The notes beneath the pieces are model-generated. The model did not search any database. It saw nothing but the letters and a program-made list of their open reading frames with translations, and was not told the DNA's origin. From positions 1-64,000 of the forward strand of contig QIBA01000050.1 in assembly GCA_003225175.1 (NCBI GenBank): a stretch of DNA of 64,000 bases, given 5' to 3'. Made by a program: the position numbers and the translations under genes. Position 1 is the stretch's first letter. Each line of letters starts with the position of its first letter. Source of the DNA: Acidobacteriota bacterium. Its GTDB lineage: Bacteria > Acidobacteriota > Terriglobia > Terriglobales > Acidobacteriaceae. This document shows, piece after piece, positions 7,870 to 17,493 of this stretch.

Positions 7870-9038
7870 AAATCGATACCAAAATTGTTCAAGCGAATGG
7901 CTGTCCTGGTGATCCACATCGGGCAATTTCGACCCCCATCTATCAGACTGCGACCTTCGAGCAGGAGGGAGCGCTTGGGTTCAGCGAATACGATTATTCG
8001 CGCAGTGGCAATCCAACGCGTACCGTTCTGGAACAGCAGCTTGCAGAGCTGGAGCGTGGCATCCGAGCATTCGCATTCGCCAGCGGATTGGCAGCGCTCA
8101 CTGCAGTCACCAGGTTGCTCAAGCCCGGCGATGAGATTGTCGTCATCGATGATGTCTATGGCGGAACCTGTCGACTCTTCTCCAAGATCCTGAAGCGATC
8201 GCAAGTCACTGTCCGCTATGTTCATGGATCGGGGGTGGAAGATTTTGCCCGTGCATGCAGCCAGCGTACTCGGCTCATTCACATCGAAACACCAACAAAC
8301 CCACTGTTAAAAGTTGTGGATATCGCAGCTGTGGCCAAGCTGGCTCACGAGAACGATGCGCTTCTGTGCGTCGACAACACGATGCTGTCGCCCTACTTGC
8401 AGAACCCGCTGACACTTGGCGCAGACATCGTGATCCACTCCGCTACAAAATTTCTTTGCGGACATAGCGATGTCGTTGCGGGAGCGGTGATCGTGCGCGA
8501 TCCGCAACTCGCGGAAGAGTTTTACCTGATCCAAAACGGGGAGGGAGCCGTACTCGGACCATTTGATTCCTACTTGCTCTTGCGAGGAATCAAGACGCTG
8601 GCTCTCCGAGTCGAGCGCCAACAAGAAAACGCCGAGCGCATCGCCGATTTTCTTTCCAACCACTCCGCCGTCCGGCAGACATATTACCCATCGTTGCTGG
8701 ACAAGAAGAATTTCAGCCTCCACTCTGCTCAGGCTCGCGGAAATGGTGCGGTGGTCAGCTTCGAAACCGGTTCGCTCGGCCTCTCGCGGCAGATCGTGGA
8801 ATCCCTCAAACTCTTTCCCATTACGGTGAGCTTCGGGGGGCTACAATCATCTGTAAGCTTACCGGGACGGATGTCACACGCAAGCGTGCCGCCGCAGGTT
8901 GCAGCCGAACGGCGGTTGCCGCAGGACTTGATTCGCCTGTCGGTTGGAATCGAGGATGCGGAAGATCTGATTGCCGATCTGGCGGACGCCTTGGAAGTCG
9001 CGGAGAGCGTGTCTGAGTTGCGTGCGTCGGTCGGTTAG
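7866..9038 (+). CDS. Cystathionine beta-lyase-like PLP enzyme
   Basis: A second, divergent member of the same PLP family, translationally coupled to the first through a four-base ATGA overlap. It has YDYSRSGNPTR, CVDNTM and SATKFLCGHSDVVAG with the PLP lysine. The block GPFDSYLLLRGIKTLALR resembles Bacillus MetC/YjcJ-type cystathionine beta-lyases, which split cystathionine to homocysteine, pyruvate and ammonia. Cystathionine gamma-lyase is the main alternative, which would make the pair a reverse transsulfuration route. Length 390 is typical. Having two adjacent paralogues argues for consecutive steps on cystathionine. Confidence 0.82.
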   Translation: MKIDTKIVQANGCPGDPHRAISTPIYQTATFEQEGALGFSEYDYSRSGNPTRTVLEQQLAELERGIRAFAFASGLAALTAVTRLLKPGDEIVVIDDVYGGTCRLFSKILKRSQVTVRYVHGSGVEDFARACSQRTRLIHIETPTNPLLKVVDIAAVAKLAHENDALLCVDNTMLSPYLQNPLTLGADIVIHSATKFLCGHSDVVAGAVIVRDPQLAEEFYLIQNGEGAVLGPFDSYLLLRGIKTLALRVERQQENAERIADFLSNHSAVRQTYYPSLLDKKNFSLHSAQARGNGAVVSFETGSLGLSRQIVESLKLFPITVSFGGLQSSVSLPGRMSHASVPPQVAAERRLPQDLIRLSVGIEDAEDLIADLADALEVAESVSELRASVG

Positions 9039-9121
9039 GGTTCGATGGTACGAAGCTACGCAACTTTTTGTGCATCTAATGCGGGAAGCTTCGTTCAATC
9101 GCCGAGGAGGCCGTACATCGC

Positions 9122-9775
9122 ATGTCGAAGGGTCCATCGAGCAATAGGCGTTCAAGCCTGGCATCATTTAAAACACACCGCTGGACGCTAGTGTCGTTGC
9201 TTCTCTTGGCAGCGTTCGCTGTGAGCTGTGGGAAATTCTTTCCGGATGCGAATAGTTTGGTCGCCATTTCGGTTACGCCTTCAAATGCTTCCTTACAATT
9301 GACCAAAACGCAGCAGTTCACTGCGATAGGCAGCTTCGGCGATGGCACTAGCAAAGACATCTCGTCATCAGCTAGTTGGGGTTCCTCCGATGCCACCGTC
9401 GCGACGATCAACAGCTCGGGCCTCGCGAGTGCCATCAAGACAGGAACTACAACCATCACGGCAAGCCAAAGTGGACAAAGTGGCAGCACCACTCTCACTG
9501 TAACTACGGGCGGTGGAGGCAATCTCACAATTTCATGTACCGCCGGTTGTACTTCGACTTCTGGCACCTCGTTTACAGCATCTGTCGGCTCCACTCTTAC
9601 GTTCCGGGCACAGGACAGCTCCGGGCAGACAGTCAATGCTACGTGGACCTCTTCAAACCCAAATATCCCCATTACCGCCAACACGGGGATCATTACTAAT
9701 GCGGCGAGCGGGACGACAACGATTACAGCCACCGCCAACGGAATCACAGGTACCGGAACGCTGACCGTGCAGTAG
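9122..9775 (+). CDS. Lipoprotein with bacterial Ig-like (BIG2) domains
   Basis: A basic start, a hydrophobic stretch (LVSLLLLAAF) and a lipobox-like AVSC at about residue 38 indicate an exported lipoprotein. Residues 45-130 form a BIG2 Ig-like domain recognised by LVAISVTPSNASLQLTKTQQF, SWGSSDATVATINSSGLASA and TTTITASQSGQSGSTTLTV. A second, degenerate copy fills residues 135-217 (WTSSNPNIPITANTGIITN ... TTITATANGITGTGTLTV). Acidobacterial genomes carry many such surface proteins, involved in adhesion or as spacers. The stop falls 58 bp before the convergent leuD end. No partner gene is evident. Confidence 0.78.
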   Translation: MSKGPSSNRRSSLASFKTHRWTLVSLLLLAAFAVSCGKFFPDANSLVAISVTPSNASLQLTKTQQFTAIGSFGDGTSKDISSSASWGSSDATVATINSSGLASAIKTGTTTITASQSGQSGSTTLTVTTGGGGNLTISCTAGCTSTSGTSFTASVGSTLTFRAQDSSGQTVNATWTSSNPNIPITANTGIITNAASGTTTITATANGITGTGTLTVQ

Positions 9776-9833
9776 TTAGTCAGTCGAGGCGCAACATGCC
9801 GGGTTTCTACCTCGGATGAGAGTGATGCTCGGG

Positions 9834-10433
9834 TTACCAGGCCCGGTTGGCGATCCGACTCTCATAGGCAGCGACTTCGGATTCGTGTTTCAAAGTGAGT
9901 CCAATCTCATCAAGTCCCTCGAGCAGGCAGGTGCGACGGAACTCGTCGATATCGAAGCGTGCTCCGAAGCCCTGGTCGTCTTGAACCCTCTTGTCTAGTA
10001 ACGAAACATGCAGTTTGTAACAAGGAATTTGCCCAGCGTGATCGAGCAATGTAGAGATTTGTTGCTCGGGGAGCCTCACAAGCAGCAATCCATTGTTGCC
10101 GGCGTTGGTCGCGAAAATATCAGCGAAACTGGGCGCGATAATCACGCGAAAACCGTAGTCCGATAGAGCCCACGCAGCATGTTCGCGTGACGATCCACAT
10201 CCGAAATTTTTCCCTGCGATCAGGATTGAAGCTCCGGCGAACTGAGGCTGATTCAATACGAAATCCGCTCGCGGCTCGCCATCGCCGGTGTAACGCCAGT
10301 CGAAGAAGAGGAACTCTCCGTAACCAGTACGCTCGATTCGTTTCAGGAACTGCTTGGGGATGATCTGGTCCGTATCGATGCTGCTGCGATCGAGCGGCGC
10401 CACGATGCCGGTATGTTCGCGGAAAGGCCTCAT
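9834..10433 (-). CDS. leuD: 3-isopropylmalate dehydratase small subunit
   Basis: Aconitase-swivel subunit of isopropylmalate isomerase, which works with LeuC to convert 2- to 3-isopropylmalate in leucine synthesis. Seen: [48 protein letters not shown] and the C-terminal [21 protein letters not shown], all typical. The frame extends to 10460, but the ATG at 10433 overlaps the leuC stop as ATGA and gives 199 residues, the family's usual length, so that start is chosen. It is the last gene of leuA-leuB-leuC-leuD. Confidence 0.95.
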   Translation of the reverse strand: MRPFREHTGIVAPLDRSSIDTDQIIPKQFLKRIERTGYGEFLFFDWRYTGDGEPRADFVLNQPQFAGASILIAGKNFGCGSSREHAAWALSDYGFRVIIAPSFADIFATNAGNNGLLLVRLPEQQISTLLDHAGQIPCYKLHVSLLDKRVQDDQGFGARFDIDEFRRTCLLEGLDEIGLTLKHESEVAAYESRIANRAW

Positions 10434-11857
10434 GCGGATTGCGCCTCTTTGAAACGCCATTTACGGACATCGGTGAAGTGCCCAGTAATGGCTGCTGCGG
10501 CTGCCATTGGCGGGCTGACCAGATGAGTGCGTCCACCACGGCCCTGCCGACCTTCAAAGTTACGATTGGAGGTGGATGCGCAGCGCTCTCCCGGCTGCAG
10601 TATGTCCGGATTCATTCCGAGACACATCGAGCATCCAGATTCGCGCCAATCGAAGCCGGCAGCGCGGAAGATGCGATCCAGTCCCTCCGCCTCGGCCGCA
10701 TGCTTCACTTGCTGCGATCCCGGCACCACCATTGCGCGCACTCCTGGATGCACGTGATATCCACGGACAAGCTCAGCCGTAGCACGCAGATCCTCAATGC
10801 GAGCGTTCGTGCACGAGCCGATAAAAACGCGATCAATCGCGATGTCCTCGATCGCGCTTCCAGGCTTCAGATCCATGTACTCCAAAGCGCGAGCGGCAGC
10901 CGCGCGTTCCGTCTCCGAAGCCGCCGAGCTCGGGTCGGGAACTCGGCCGCTAATGGGAACTACCATTCCTGGATTGGTACCCCAGGTAACGTAAGGCTCG
11001 AGATCGGCGGCGTTGATTCTGACGGTCGCATCAAAACGCGCCTCATCGTCCGACTGGAGCGTCTGCCAATGTGCGAGCGCCTTCTCGAAATTCTTGGGCG
11101 CAAAGCGGCGTCCGCAAACATAGCGGAATGTAGTTTCGTCGGGCGCAATCATCCCGGCGCGGGCGCCAGCCTCGATGCTCATGTTGCAGACCGTCATCCG
11201 GCCTTCCATGCTGAGAGCGCGAATGGCAGCGCCGCGATATTCGATTGCGTATCCGGTCGCTCCGTCGGAGCCAATGCGGCCGATGATTCCAAGAGCAATG
11301 TCCTTCGCCGTGGCGCCCAGCGGTAGCGCGCCATCGACGACGATCTGCATCGTCTTCGGCTTCTTCTGCCACAGGCACTGAGAGGCAAGTACGTGTTCGA
11401 CTTCAGACGTTCCGATACCGAATGCGAGCGCCCCGAACGCTCCGTGTGTGCTCGTGTGGCTATCTCCGCAGACGATCGTCTTTCCCGGCTGTGTAAGCCC
11501 AAGCTCCGGACCAATTACGTGCACAATGCCCTGCTCTGATGAATCGATATCGAACAGCTGCACGCCAAAGTCATGACAATTTCGGCGCAGAGTCTCGATC
11601 TGCTGTGCGGCGATCGGATCGGAAATGATGTGGCGATTCGGAGTCGTGGGAACGTTGTGGTCAACCGTCGCTATGGTTAGGTCGGGGCGGCGCACGCGAA
11701 GGTTGTTAAGGCGCAGCCCCTCGAACGCCTGCGGTGATGTGACCTCATGCACGAGATGCAGATCGATATAGAGGAGCGCGCGTCCGTCAGGATCCTGGTG
11801 GACGATGTGCTGCTCCCAAAGCTTTTCGAAAAGTGTCTTAGCCAACATCTCCATCAC
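10430..11857 (-). CDS. leuC: 3-isopropylmalate dehydratase large subunit
   Basis: Iron-sulphur subunit of isopropylmalate isomerase. [20 protein letters not shown] carries the substrate-binding His/Thr region. The [4Fe-4S] ligands are the Cys of [13 protein letters not shown] and the two Cys of [12 protein letters not shown]. Length 475 is standard. The first codons after the leuB stop are GTG-ATG-GAG-ATG, so the start may be GTG 11857, ATG 11854 or ATG 11848. All sit directly against leuB with no gap, implying translational coupling. Confidence 0.95.
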   Translation of the reverse strand: MMEMLAKTLFEKLWEQHIVHQDPDGRALLYIDLHLVHEVTSPQAFEGLRLNNLRVRRPDLTIATVDHNVPTTPNRHIISDPIAAQQIETLRRNCHDFGVQLFDIDSSEQGIVHVIGPELGLTQPGKTIVCGDSHTSTHGAFGALAFGIGTSEVEHVLASQCLWQKKPKTMQIVVDGALPLGATAKDIALGIIGRIGSDGATGYAIEYRGAAIRALSMEGRMTVCNMSIEAGARAGMIAPDETTFRYVCGRRFAPKNFEKALAHWQTLQSDDEARFDATVRINAADLEPYVTWGTNPGMVVPISGRVPDPSSAASETERAAAARALEYMDLKPGSAIEDIAIDRVFIGSCTNARIEDLRATAELVRGYHVHPGVRAMVVPGSQQVKHAAEAEGLDRIFRAAGFDWRESGCSMCLGMNPDILQPGERCASTSNRNFEGRQGRGGRTHLVSPPMAAAAAITGHFTDVRKWRFKEAQSA

Positions 11858-12961
11858 TCATACCGCGTGGTACGCTTGCCGTCGGATGATCGCTGCCGTA
11901 AGCGCCTCTTCGACGAGGCTTCCCATCTCCGTGGTTGAAACCTGCTGTTCGCTCGGCGAGCGATGAATGTCCGCGGTTCTGTATCCCTGCGCGAGCACAC
12001 TGCGAGTGGCAGCTTCCATCTCGTCGGCTTCGCGATGTAGAGTCGCGGTATAACGCAACATCATTGCTGCTGACGCAATCGCGCCCAGTGGGTTTGCAAG
12101 ATTTCGTCCCGCGATGTCGGGCGCTGAGCCGTGCACCGGCTCATAAAGATTCACCGCGCCGCCCACGGTGGCCGACGGCAGCATGCCCAGAGAGCCTGTG
12201 ATCGCGGCCGCTTCGTCCGAAAGAATGTCGCCAAACAGGTTCTCTGTGAGAACCACGTCGAAGCGCTGAGGATTCGTTACCAGGTGCATGGCAAATGCGT
12301 CGACATAAATGTGTTCGAGCGCTACATCCGGATAAGACTGAGCGACACGGGTTACCACGCTACGCCATAGCTGCGAAGTCTCAAGTACGTTCGCCTTGTC
12401 AACGGATGTGACCTTGGACTTCCGCTGCCGAGCTTGCTCGAACGCCACCCGCGCGACGCGCTCAATCTCAGATTCGCTATAGCGCATGGTGTTGAATGCG
12501 GAGTGAGTGGCAGCGTCGATACCGCGAGGTTCGCCGAAATAGAGTCCACCGAGCAGTTCTCGGACGAAAAGAATATTGGCGTCTGCAACGATCGCTGCGC
12601 GCAATGGAGAACATTCAGTGAGAGAGCTGTATGCCACTGCGGGTCGCAAATTCGCGAATCCGCCGAGCGCGATGCGCAGTTGAAGCAGTCCCGCTTCGGG
12701 ACGGCGGTTCTGGGGGAGGGAATCGAATTTTGATGATCCGACGGCGCCGAGTAGAACGGCATCGCTCTCTAAGCAGGCATCGAGTGTCGTCTTGGGAAGC
12801 GGAAATCCGGTTACGTCCAGCGCCGCGCCACCAATTGGATATTCCTGGGCCTGAAGCTCGAATCCGCTGATATCGGCCAGGGTGCGAAGTACTTTTGTGG
12901 CTACCTTCATCACCTCAGGCCCAATGCCATCACCGGGCAAAATCGCAACTTTAAGCCGCAT
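11858..12961 (-). CDS. leuB: 3-isopropylmalate dehydrogenase
   Basis: NAD-dependent oxidative decarboxylation of 3-isopropylmalate in the leucine pathway. Seen: [11 protein letters not shown] at the N-terminus, the substrate-binding Arg cluster in [14 protein letters not shown] and [17 protein letters not shown], the [17 protein letters not shown] block, the metal aspartates in [20 protein letters not shown], and [13 protein letters not shown] for NAD binding. Length 367 is normal. A run of seven A follows the GAGG ribosome site immediately before the ATG. Only 18 bp separate it from leuA. Confidence 0.95.
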   Translation of the reverse strand: MRLKVAILPGDGIGPEVMKVATKVLRTLADISGFELQAQEYPIGGAALDVTGFPLPKTTLDACLESDAVLLGAVGSSKFDSLPQNRRPEAGLLQLRIALGGFANLRPAVAYSSLTECSPLRAAIVADANILFVRELLGGLYFGEPRGIDAATHSAFNTMRYSESEIERVARVAFEQARQRKSKVTSVDKANVLETSQLWRSVVTRVAQSYPDVALEHIYVDAFAMHLVTNPQRFDVVLTENLFGDILSDEAAAITGSLGMLPSATVGGAVNLYEPVHGSAPDIAGRNLANPLGAIASAAMMLRYTATLHREADEMEAATRSVLAQGYRTADIHRSPSEQQVSTTEMGSLVEEALTAAIIRRQAYHAV

Positions 12962-12979
12962 TTTTTTTGCCTCGACCTA

Positions 12980-14182
12980 TTATCTGAAACTTGGCGCGCC
13001 GACATCGGGGGCAGTGGCAGCCGCGCGGCTGGAACGACGCTCGATCGGCAGCAGGGAAACCAGATCCTGGTCATAAACGTTCTTCTTGCGATCTGCCAAG
13101 TCGATGAACCTTGTGTAAGTCTCCTGCAGTTCACTCGGGCTCAGCTGATATCCAAGCTCGGTATACCGAGCCTGCAATGCATGACGGCCGGAGTGTTTTC
13201 CCAAAACGAGCTTTGTTCCCGGAGCGCCAACGGATTCAGGAGTCATGATTTCGTAGCAGAGTGGATTCGAGAGCATGCCATGCTGGTGAATGCCGGCGGC
13301 GTGCGCAAACGCATTTTCGCCAACCACCGGCTTGTTTGGCTGCGGCCCGAAACTGATCATTCCCGCCAACTGCCGACTGGCCGCGTAAAGCAGTTTTGTT
13401 TCGATGCCGGTTTGGTACTGCAGACGATCGCTGCGAACTCGCATCACCATCGCGATTTCTTCGAGAGCTGCATTGCCTGCGCGCTCGCCGATGCCGTTGA
13501 TCGTGCACTCCACCTGGCGTGCGCCAGCGTCAACGCCAGCCAGAGTATTGGCCACCGCGAGTCCCAGGTCGTCGTGGCAGTGCACAGAGACTACCGCCTT
13601 ATCGATGTTGCGCACTTTCTTGCAGAGGTTCGCGATGAGGGCGCCGTACTCTGCCGGCAGCGTGTACCCGACCGTATCGGGAATGTTCAACGTCGTAGCT
13701 CCAGCCTCGATCGCGGCCTCCAAAACCTCGCAAAGAAAGTCAAAGTCTGACCGGGTGGCATCTTCCGGAGAAAACTCGATGTCATCGCAATGCGACTTGG
13801 CGAGCGACACCACTTCGCGAGCCTGCTGAAGCGCCTCGGCACGCGTGATCTTCAGCTTGTATTCGAGATGAATGTCGGAGGTAGCCAGGAATGTGTGGAT
13901 ACGGGGACGCTCGGCGTCCCGAACCGCCTCCCATGCGCGCTCCACGTCCTCACGCTTGCAGCGAGCTAACGCCGCAATGCCTGGTCTCCGAATGTCTCGG
14001 GCAATCAACTCAACAGCCGCGAAGTCTCCGTGGGAGGCAATCGGAAAGCCAGCCTCAATCACGTCGACTCCAAGTGCATCGAGCGTCTGCGCCAGGCGCA
14101 GCTTTTCGCTGATGTTCATACTGCATCCGGGAGACTGCTCACCGTCGCGTAGGGTGGTGTCGAAGATCGTGATTCGTTCCAT
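12980..14182 (-). CDS. leuA: 2-isopropylmalate synthase, short form without regulatory domain
   Basis: Condenses acetyl-CoA with 2-oxoisovalerate, the first committed step to leucine. The TIM-barrel catalytic part is complete: [13 protein letters not shown] with the metal Asp and base Arg, [26 protein letters not shown] with the metal HxH, and [17 protein letters not shown]. The linker subdomains with [17 protein letters not shown] and [11 protein letters not shown] are also present. Known LeuA proteins run to about 510 residues and end in a roughly 120-residue allosteric leucine-binding domain. This one stops at 400 just after [10 protein letters not shown], with a short Arg/Ala-rich tail, and leuB begins 18 bp later, so the domain is absent. 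Feedback inhibition by leucine is expected to be lost (inference). A GAGGAGAG ribosome site precedes the ATG. Confidence 0.93.
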   Translation of the reverse strand: MERITIFDTTLRDGEQSPGCSMNISEKLRLAQTLDALGVDVIEAGFPIASHGDFAAVELIARDIRRPGIAALARCKREDVERAWEAVRDAERPRIHTFLATSDIHLEYKLKITRAEALQQAREVVSLAKSHCDDIEFSPEDATRSDFDFLCEVLEAAIEAGATTLNIPDTVGYTLPAEYGALIANLCKKVRNIDKAVVSVHCHDDLGLAVANTLAGVDAGARQVECTINGIGERAGNAALEEIAMVMRVRSDRLQYQTGIETKLLYAASRQLAGMISFGPQPNKPVVGENAFAHAAGIHQHGMLSNPLCYEIMTPESVGAPGTKLVLGKHSGRHALQARYTELGYQLSPSELQETYTRFIDLADRKKNVYDQDLVSLLPIERRSSRAAATAPDVGAPSFR

Positions 14183-14244
14183 GGCTCTCCTCTATGATCT
14201 AAGGGAAACAACCATTTTCAAGCTCCGCTCGCCTATAATCCAAG

Positions 14245-14308
14245 CTTATAATTGTTATGGAATCATAAGGTAGAGTGCTAATATATCTTTTGCTTATGGC
14301 TCTATAAG
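14245..14308. promoter_or_regulatory. AT-rich divergent operator region between leuA and the LysR gene
   Basis: The 144-bp divergent gap is far more AT-rich than its surroundings and holds three dyads of LysR-box type (T-N11-A). CTTAT (14245-14249) faces ATAAG (14265-14269), with TTATG-gaat-CATAA nested at 14255-14268. A further CTTAT-N6-ATAAG lies at 14293-14308. Binding by the adjacent LysR protein to control leuA, itself or both is inferred from position. Confidence 0.6.
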
Positions 14309-14326
14309 TTTCGCTCAGCAGCGGAA

Positions 14327-15238
14327 ATGGACCTTTTTCAACTCCAGACGTTCATGGCTGTAGTGCAGGAAGGTAGCTTCTCACGGGCTGCCCAGAAACT
14401 CCATCGCAGCCAGCCCGCCATCAGCCAAACCATTCGCAAGCTGGAGGAGCATCTAGGGGAGCCGCTCCTGGATCGGTCTTCCCGTGATGGCACGCTCACC
14501 GATGCCGGCAGAGTAGTTTACGAATACGCGCAGAAAATGGTGAACCTGCGGACGGAGGCCGAGGGAGCACTTACGGAGCTGCGCCAGCTCTATCGCGGTA
14601 AGCTGAGCATCGCGGCCAACGAGTTCACATGCCTGTATTTGCTGCCCGTGCTCGATGAGTTTCGTAGACTGTATCCGACGATCAAAATCACCGTCCTGCG
14701 TTCCTTAGCCAGCCGTATTCCGGACGATCTGCTGAATCACAACGCCGAATTGGGCGTGATTTCCTTCCGCCCAAATTCTCTGGACTTGCAGTCGATCTGC
14801 GTTTACAGCGACCAGCTGACGTTCATCGTTCATCGCAAGCATCCCCTTAGCGGACAATCGCGCGTAAAAATCCAACAACTCGGCGCCGAGGTGTTCATCG
14901 CTCATAACGTGCAATCCCCGTATCGATTAAAGGTCATCGACGCTTTTCGCCGATCAAAGACGCCGCTTAACATGAACGTGGAGCTTCCGACGATCGAGTC
15001 GATCAAGAAGTTCGTCGCCATGGGAAATGGCGTAGCTCTGCTGCCGCGCATTTCCGTACAGGAAGAACTTGGGCCCAAACTGGTCAGCATTCCTGTGCCC
15101 GAGCTGCAGTTTGAACGCAAACTTCGAATCGTCTATCGCAAACGCTCAAAGCTCTCGCACGCAGCGAAAGCCTTTCTTAAGGTCGCGCAATCATTCGCCC
15201 AAACACGCGAAGATTACATGTATGCGGTAGAACGATGA
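14327..15238 (+). CDS. LysR-family transcriptional regulator
   Basis: The N-terminal winged helix-turn-helix is complete (MDLFQLQTFMAVVQEGSFSR, AAQKLHRSQPAISQTIRKLE), followed by a linker helix and a two-lobed substrate-binding domain (residues about 90-295; KLSIAANEFTCLYLLPVL, GVALLPRISVQEEL). Length 303 is typical. It is transcribed away from the leu operon across an AT-rich gap with LysR-type dyads. A leucine or branched-chain intermediate co-inducer is likely but not shown; the inducer-binding lobe alone does not reveal the ligand. A CysB/Cbl-type or general LysR role cannot be excluded. Confidence 0.88.
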   Translation: MDLFQLQTFMAVVQEGSFSRAAQKLHRSQPAISQTIRKLEEHLGEPLLDRSSRDGTLTDAGRVVYEYAQKMVNLRTEAEGALTELRQLYRGKLSIAANEFTCLYLLPVLDEFRRLYPTIKITVLRSLASRIPDDLLNHNAELGVISFRPNSLDLQSICVYSDQLTFIVHRKHPLSGQSRVKIQQLGAEVFIAHNVQSPYRLKVIDAFRRSKTPLNMNVELPTIESIKKFVAMGNGVALLPRISVQEELGPKLVSIPVPELQFERKLRIVYRKRSKLSHAAKAFLKVAQSFAQTREDYMYAVER

Positions 15239-15328
15239 AAGAAGACCCACGGACAACGTGGTTCCGGCCGCCCTCGGTCGGTCGCAGTCCAGGATGAATA
15301 CAATGTAGACATAGAAAAGGAGCTCAGA

Positions 15329-15478
15329 ATGTCTTTAATCAATGGCGACAAGTCCCGCGACAATCGCAGGCACAAGCAGGTTGTGAAGATGCGTGAGAAG
15401 CGCGAGGCACTGAAAAACAAACTGACTGGAGCCCCGCCGGCCAAGCCGAAAGCTTCGAAAGAAGCGCGGCTAGAGTAG
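15329..15478 (+). CDS. 49-residue highly basic protein of unknown function
   Basis: A short frame that starts with MSLINGDKSRDNRRHKQVVK and continues Lys/Arg-rich to a Pro/Ala/Lys tail ending in SKEARLE. AAAAGGAG stands eight bases before the ATG, an excellent ribosome site, and the composition (about a third Lys+Arg, Ala/Pro-rich end) resembles nucleic-acid-binding small proteins. No Cys, no hydrophobic segment. It lies 90 bp after the LysR gene and may have its own promoter. Family not recognised. Confidence 0.6.
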   Translation: MSLINGDKSRDNRRHKQVVKMREKREALKNKLTGAPPAKPKASKEARLE

Positions 15479-15587
15479 TCCCTGGAATTCCTCGACCGTC
15501 AATCCTGCTTGGCGAATCAGCGCGGCTGCCGCGCGCCTCGCTGCGGGGTTCGCGTGTCCGCTGAGTACCGGCGGCCGACGGTACTGC

Positions 15588-16103
15588 CTAAGCTCGCAAG
15601 GCGGACAACGGAACCTGGATATCCTCCAGCTTCACCGGCGTCACCTTGGGCAACGAGCCACGGTACATTGCGACTTCATCGCAAGCGTGCAGGCGCGGGC
15701 ATTTCAGACAATCTTTATAGATCTTGTCCGGCAGCACCTCGCGACTGGCGAATTCAAATCCGAACTTCGCAAAGAAGTCTGGAATCCGCGTAAACAGACA
15801 CACACACGTGATCTTGTGATGTTCAGCCTCTTTGAGCAGCGCGTCGATCAGAACGCGGCCGGCCCCTTTGCCCTTGTGCGTCGGGTGAACGGCGATGGAG
15901 CGGATTTCAGTCAAATGCCGTCCATAGAAGTGCAGCGCGCCGCAGCCGATGATCTCGTTCTCGTTTTCGACTACGACGAAGTCGCGCACATTCTCCGACA
16001 ATTCCGCGAGTGTGCGCGGCAGCAGCGTGCCATCGGGTGAATATTCGCCGATGAGTTTGTGGATCTGCTCAACGTCCGGCAGGATGGCTCTACGCGTGAG
16101 CAT
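15588..16103 (-). CDS. argA: GNAT N-acetyltransferase, probable short-type N-acetylglutamate synthase
   Basis: A stand-alone GNAT domain of 171 residues. The acetyl-CoA loop is visible as IRSIAVHPTHKGKGAGRVLIDALL, and VCLFTRIPDFFAKFGFEF is the typical GNAT C-terminal strand-helix. It lacks the amino-acid-kinase half of classical ArgA, like the short acetylglutamate synthases known from actinobacteria and acidobacteria. A three-Cys segment (KDCLKCPRLHACDE) lies near the end. ATG 16103 overlaps the last 14 bases of argH and has AGGAGG nine bases upstream; the longer frame to 16244 is only argH in another frame. Position as last gene of the arg operon supports acetylation of glutamate as the pathway entry. 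Confidence 0.82.
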   Translation of the reverse strand: MLTRRAILPDVEQIHKLIGEYSPDGTLLPRTLAELSENVRDFVVVENENEIIGCGALHFYGRHLTEIRSIAVHPTHKGKGAGRVLIDALLKEAEHHKITCVCLFTRIPDFFAKFGFEFASREVLPDKIYKDCLKCPRLHACDEVAMYRGSLPKVTPVKLEDIQVPLSALRA

Positions 16104-17493
16104 GGAGTGCCTCCTGGAGCGCGCGAACGCGCTGTTCGAGATTTTCAAGAGCCGCTCGCACCTGTGCGGGAGCGGTACCGCCTGGAACATCATGACAACC
16201 AAGGACAGCTTCCAGCGTGATCGCGGAATAAAAATCGCGGTCAAACGCCGGATTGAACTGCTTCAAATCCTCCAAACTCAAATCAGCCAACTCACAGCCA
16301 CGATCGAGGCAGAAGCTCACGGCCTTGCCGCTGCACTCGTGGGCTGTGCGGAAGGGAACGCCCTTCGCTGCAAGATATGTTGCAGCGGACATAGCATTCA
16401 TAAAGCCACACTCGGCAGCAGTGCCCATGCGAGCGAAGTCGAAGTCGCAGTCGCGCAAGAAGCCGATCGCAGTCTGTACGCATTGCAGCGATGTATCGGC
16501 CGCATCGAACACCGGCTCCTGCGTCTCCTGCAGATCTTTGTTGTAGGCAAGAGGCAGGCCTTTTACGGTCATCAACAATGAAGTTGCCGCTCCGGCAAGC
16601 CTTCCCGATTTGCCGCGGATTAGCTCCAGCGCATCGGGATTCATCTTCTGCGGCATTGCGCTGCTGCCGGTGGAGTACGTTTCGGGAAGTCGCACGAATC
16701 CGAACTCACGTGTGGAGAAGAGGATCATCTCTTCCGCCCACCGGCTCAGGTGGATGCCGAGCAATGAAGCGGACTGTACGAACTCAATCGCAAAGTCACG
16801 ATCACTAGTCGCGTCAATGCTATTAGCCGTAGGACCGGTGAAACCGAGTTCTGCAGCCATCGCCTGCCGATCCAAAGGCAGCGTGGCTCCGGCGACTGCT
16901 CCGGATCCCAAAGGACAGAAGTTCAACCGCTCGCGACAATCCTGCAAACGCGAGTGATCGCGCAGCAGCATCTCCGCGTATGTGAGCAGCCAGTGCGCGA
17001 CCAGCACTGGCTCCGCGGCTTGCAGATGCGTGTGTGCCGGCATCGCCGATTGTCCGGCAGCCTTGGCTTTATCGAGGATTGCATCCACGAATTCGACGAG
17101 CTTCATACCAAGCTGATCGATCGCGTCACGCACAAACAAGCGCAGATCGGTAGCGATCTGCTCATTGCGGCTGCGGCCTGCATGCAGTTTCAGGCCAACA
17201 TCCCCGGCGAGTTCAACCAGCCTGCGCTCGAGGAAATGGTGAACGTCCTCGGCTTCGCTGTCTTCGAGAAATCGTCGATCGCTCTCAACCGCATGCTTCA
17301 CATGGGCAAGGGCGTCGAGCAGCGACTTCAGCTCCGCTGCGGAGAGCACGCCCACTCCGGCAAGCGCACGAGCGTGTGCGCTGCTGGCAGCCATCTCCTG
17401 CGGCAGAAGTCGTTTGTCAAAAGGAAACGACCGCTGCCACTGCTCGAATTCCGGATTCAGCGGCCGGCGGAACCGGCCCGACCACATCTTCAC
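16090..17493 (-). CDS. argH: Argininosuccinate lyase
   Basis: Fumarase/aspartase superfamily enzyme that releases fumarate from argininosuccinate to give arginine. Seen: the conserved opening MWSGRFRRPLNPEFEQW, AGRSRNEQIATDLRLF, TPAHTHLQ-like PAHTHLQAAEPVL, and the signature loop GSSAMPQKMNPDALELIRGK with the catalytic Ser. Length 467 is normal. The start is GTG 17493 overlapping the argG stop as GTGA; an ATG two codons on is possible. Confidence 0.95.
   Translation of the reverse strand: MKMWSGRFRRPLNPEFEQWQRSFPFDKRLLPQEMAASSAHARALAGVGVLSAAELKSLLDALAHVKHAVESDRRFLEDSEAEDVHHFLERRLVELAGDVGLKLHAGRSRNEQIATDLRLFVRDAIDQLGMKLVEFVDAILDKAKAAGQSAMPAHTHLQAAEPVLVAHWLLTYAEMLLRDHSRLQDCRERLNFCPLGSGAVAGATLPLDRQAMAAELGFTGPTANSIDATSDRDFAIEFVQSASLLGIHLSRWAEEMILFSTREFGFVRLPETYSTGSSAMPQKMNPDALELIRGKSGRLAGAATSLLMTVKGLPLAYNKDLQETQEPVFDAADTSLQCVQTAIGFLRDCDFDFARMGTAAECGFMNAMSAATYLAAKGVPFRTAHECSGKAVSFCLDRGCELADLSLEDLKQFNPAFDRDFYSAITLEAVLGCHDVPGGTAPAQVRAALENLEQRVRALQEALHAHA

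Noticed and set aside
10439-11326. Long plus-strand open frame opposite leuC
   Set aside because: It is antisense to a complete leuC, rich in Arg and Ser, with no recognisable domain or ribosome site.
12962-12968. Run of T (A on the coding strand) before leuB as a slippage site or terminator
   Set aside because: It lacks a stem for a terminator and lies between the ribosome site and ATG, so slippage would not alter the protein.
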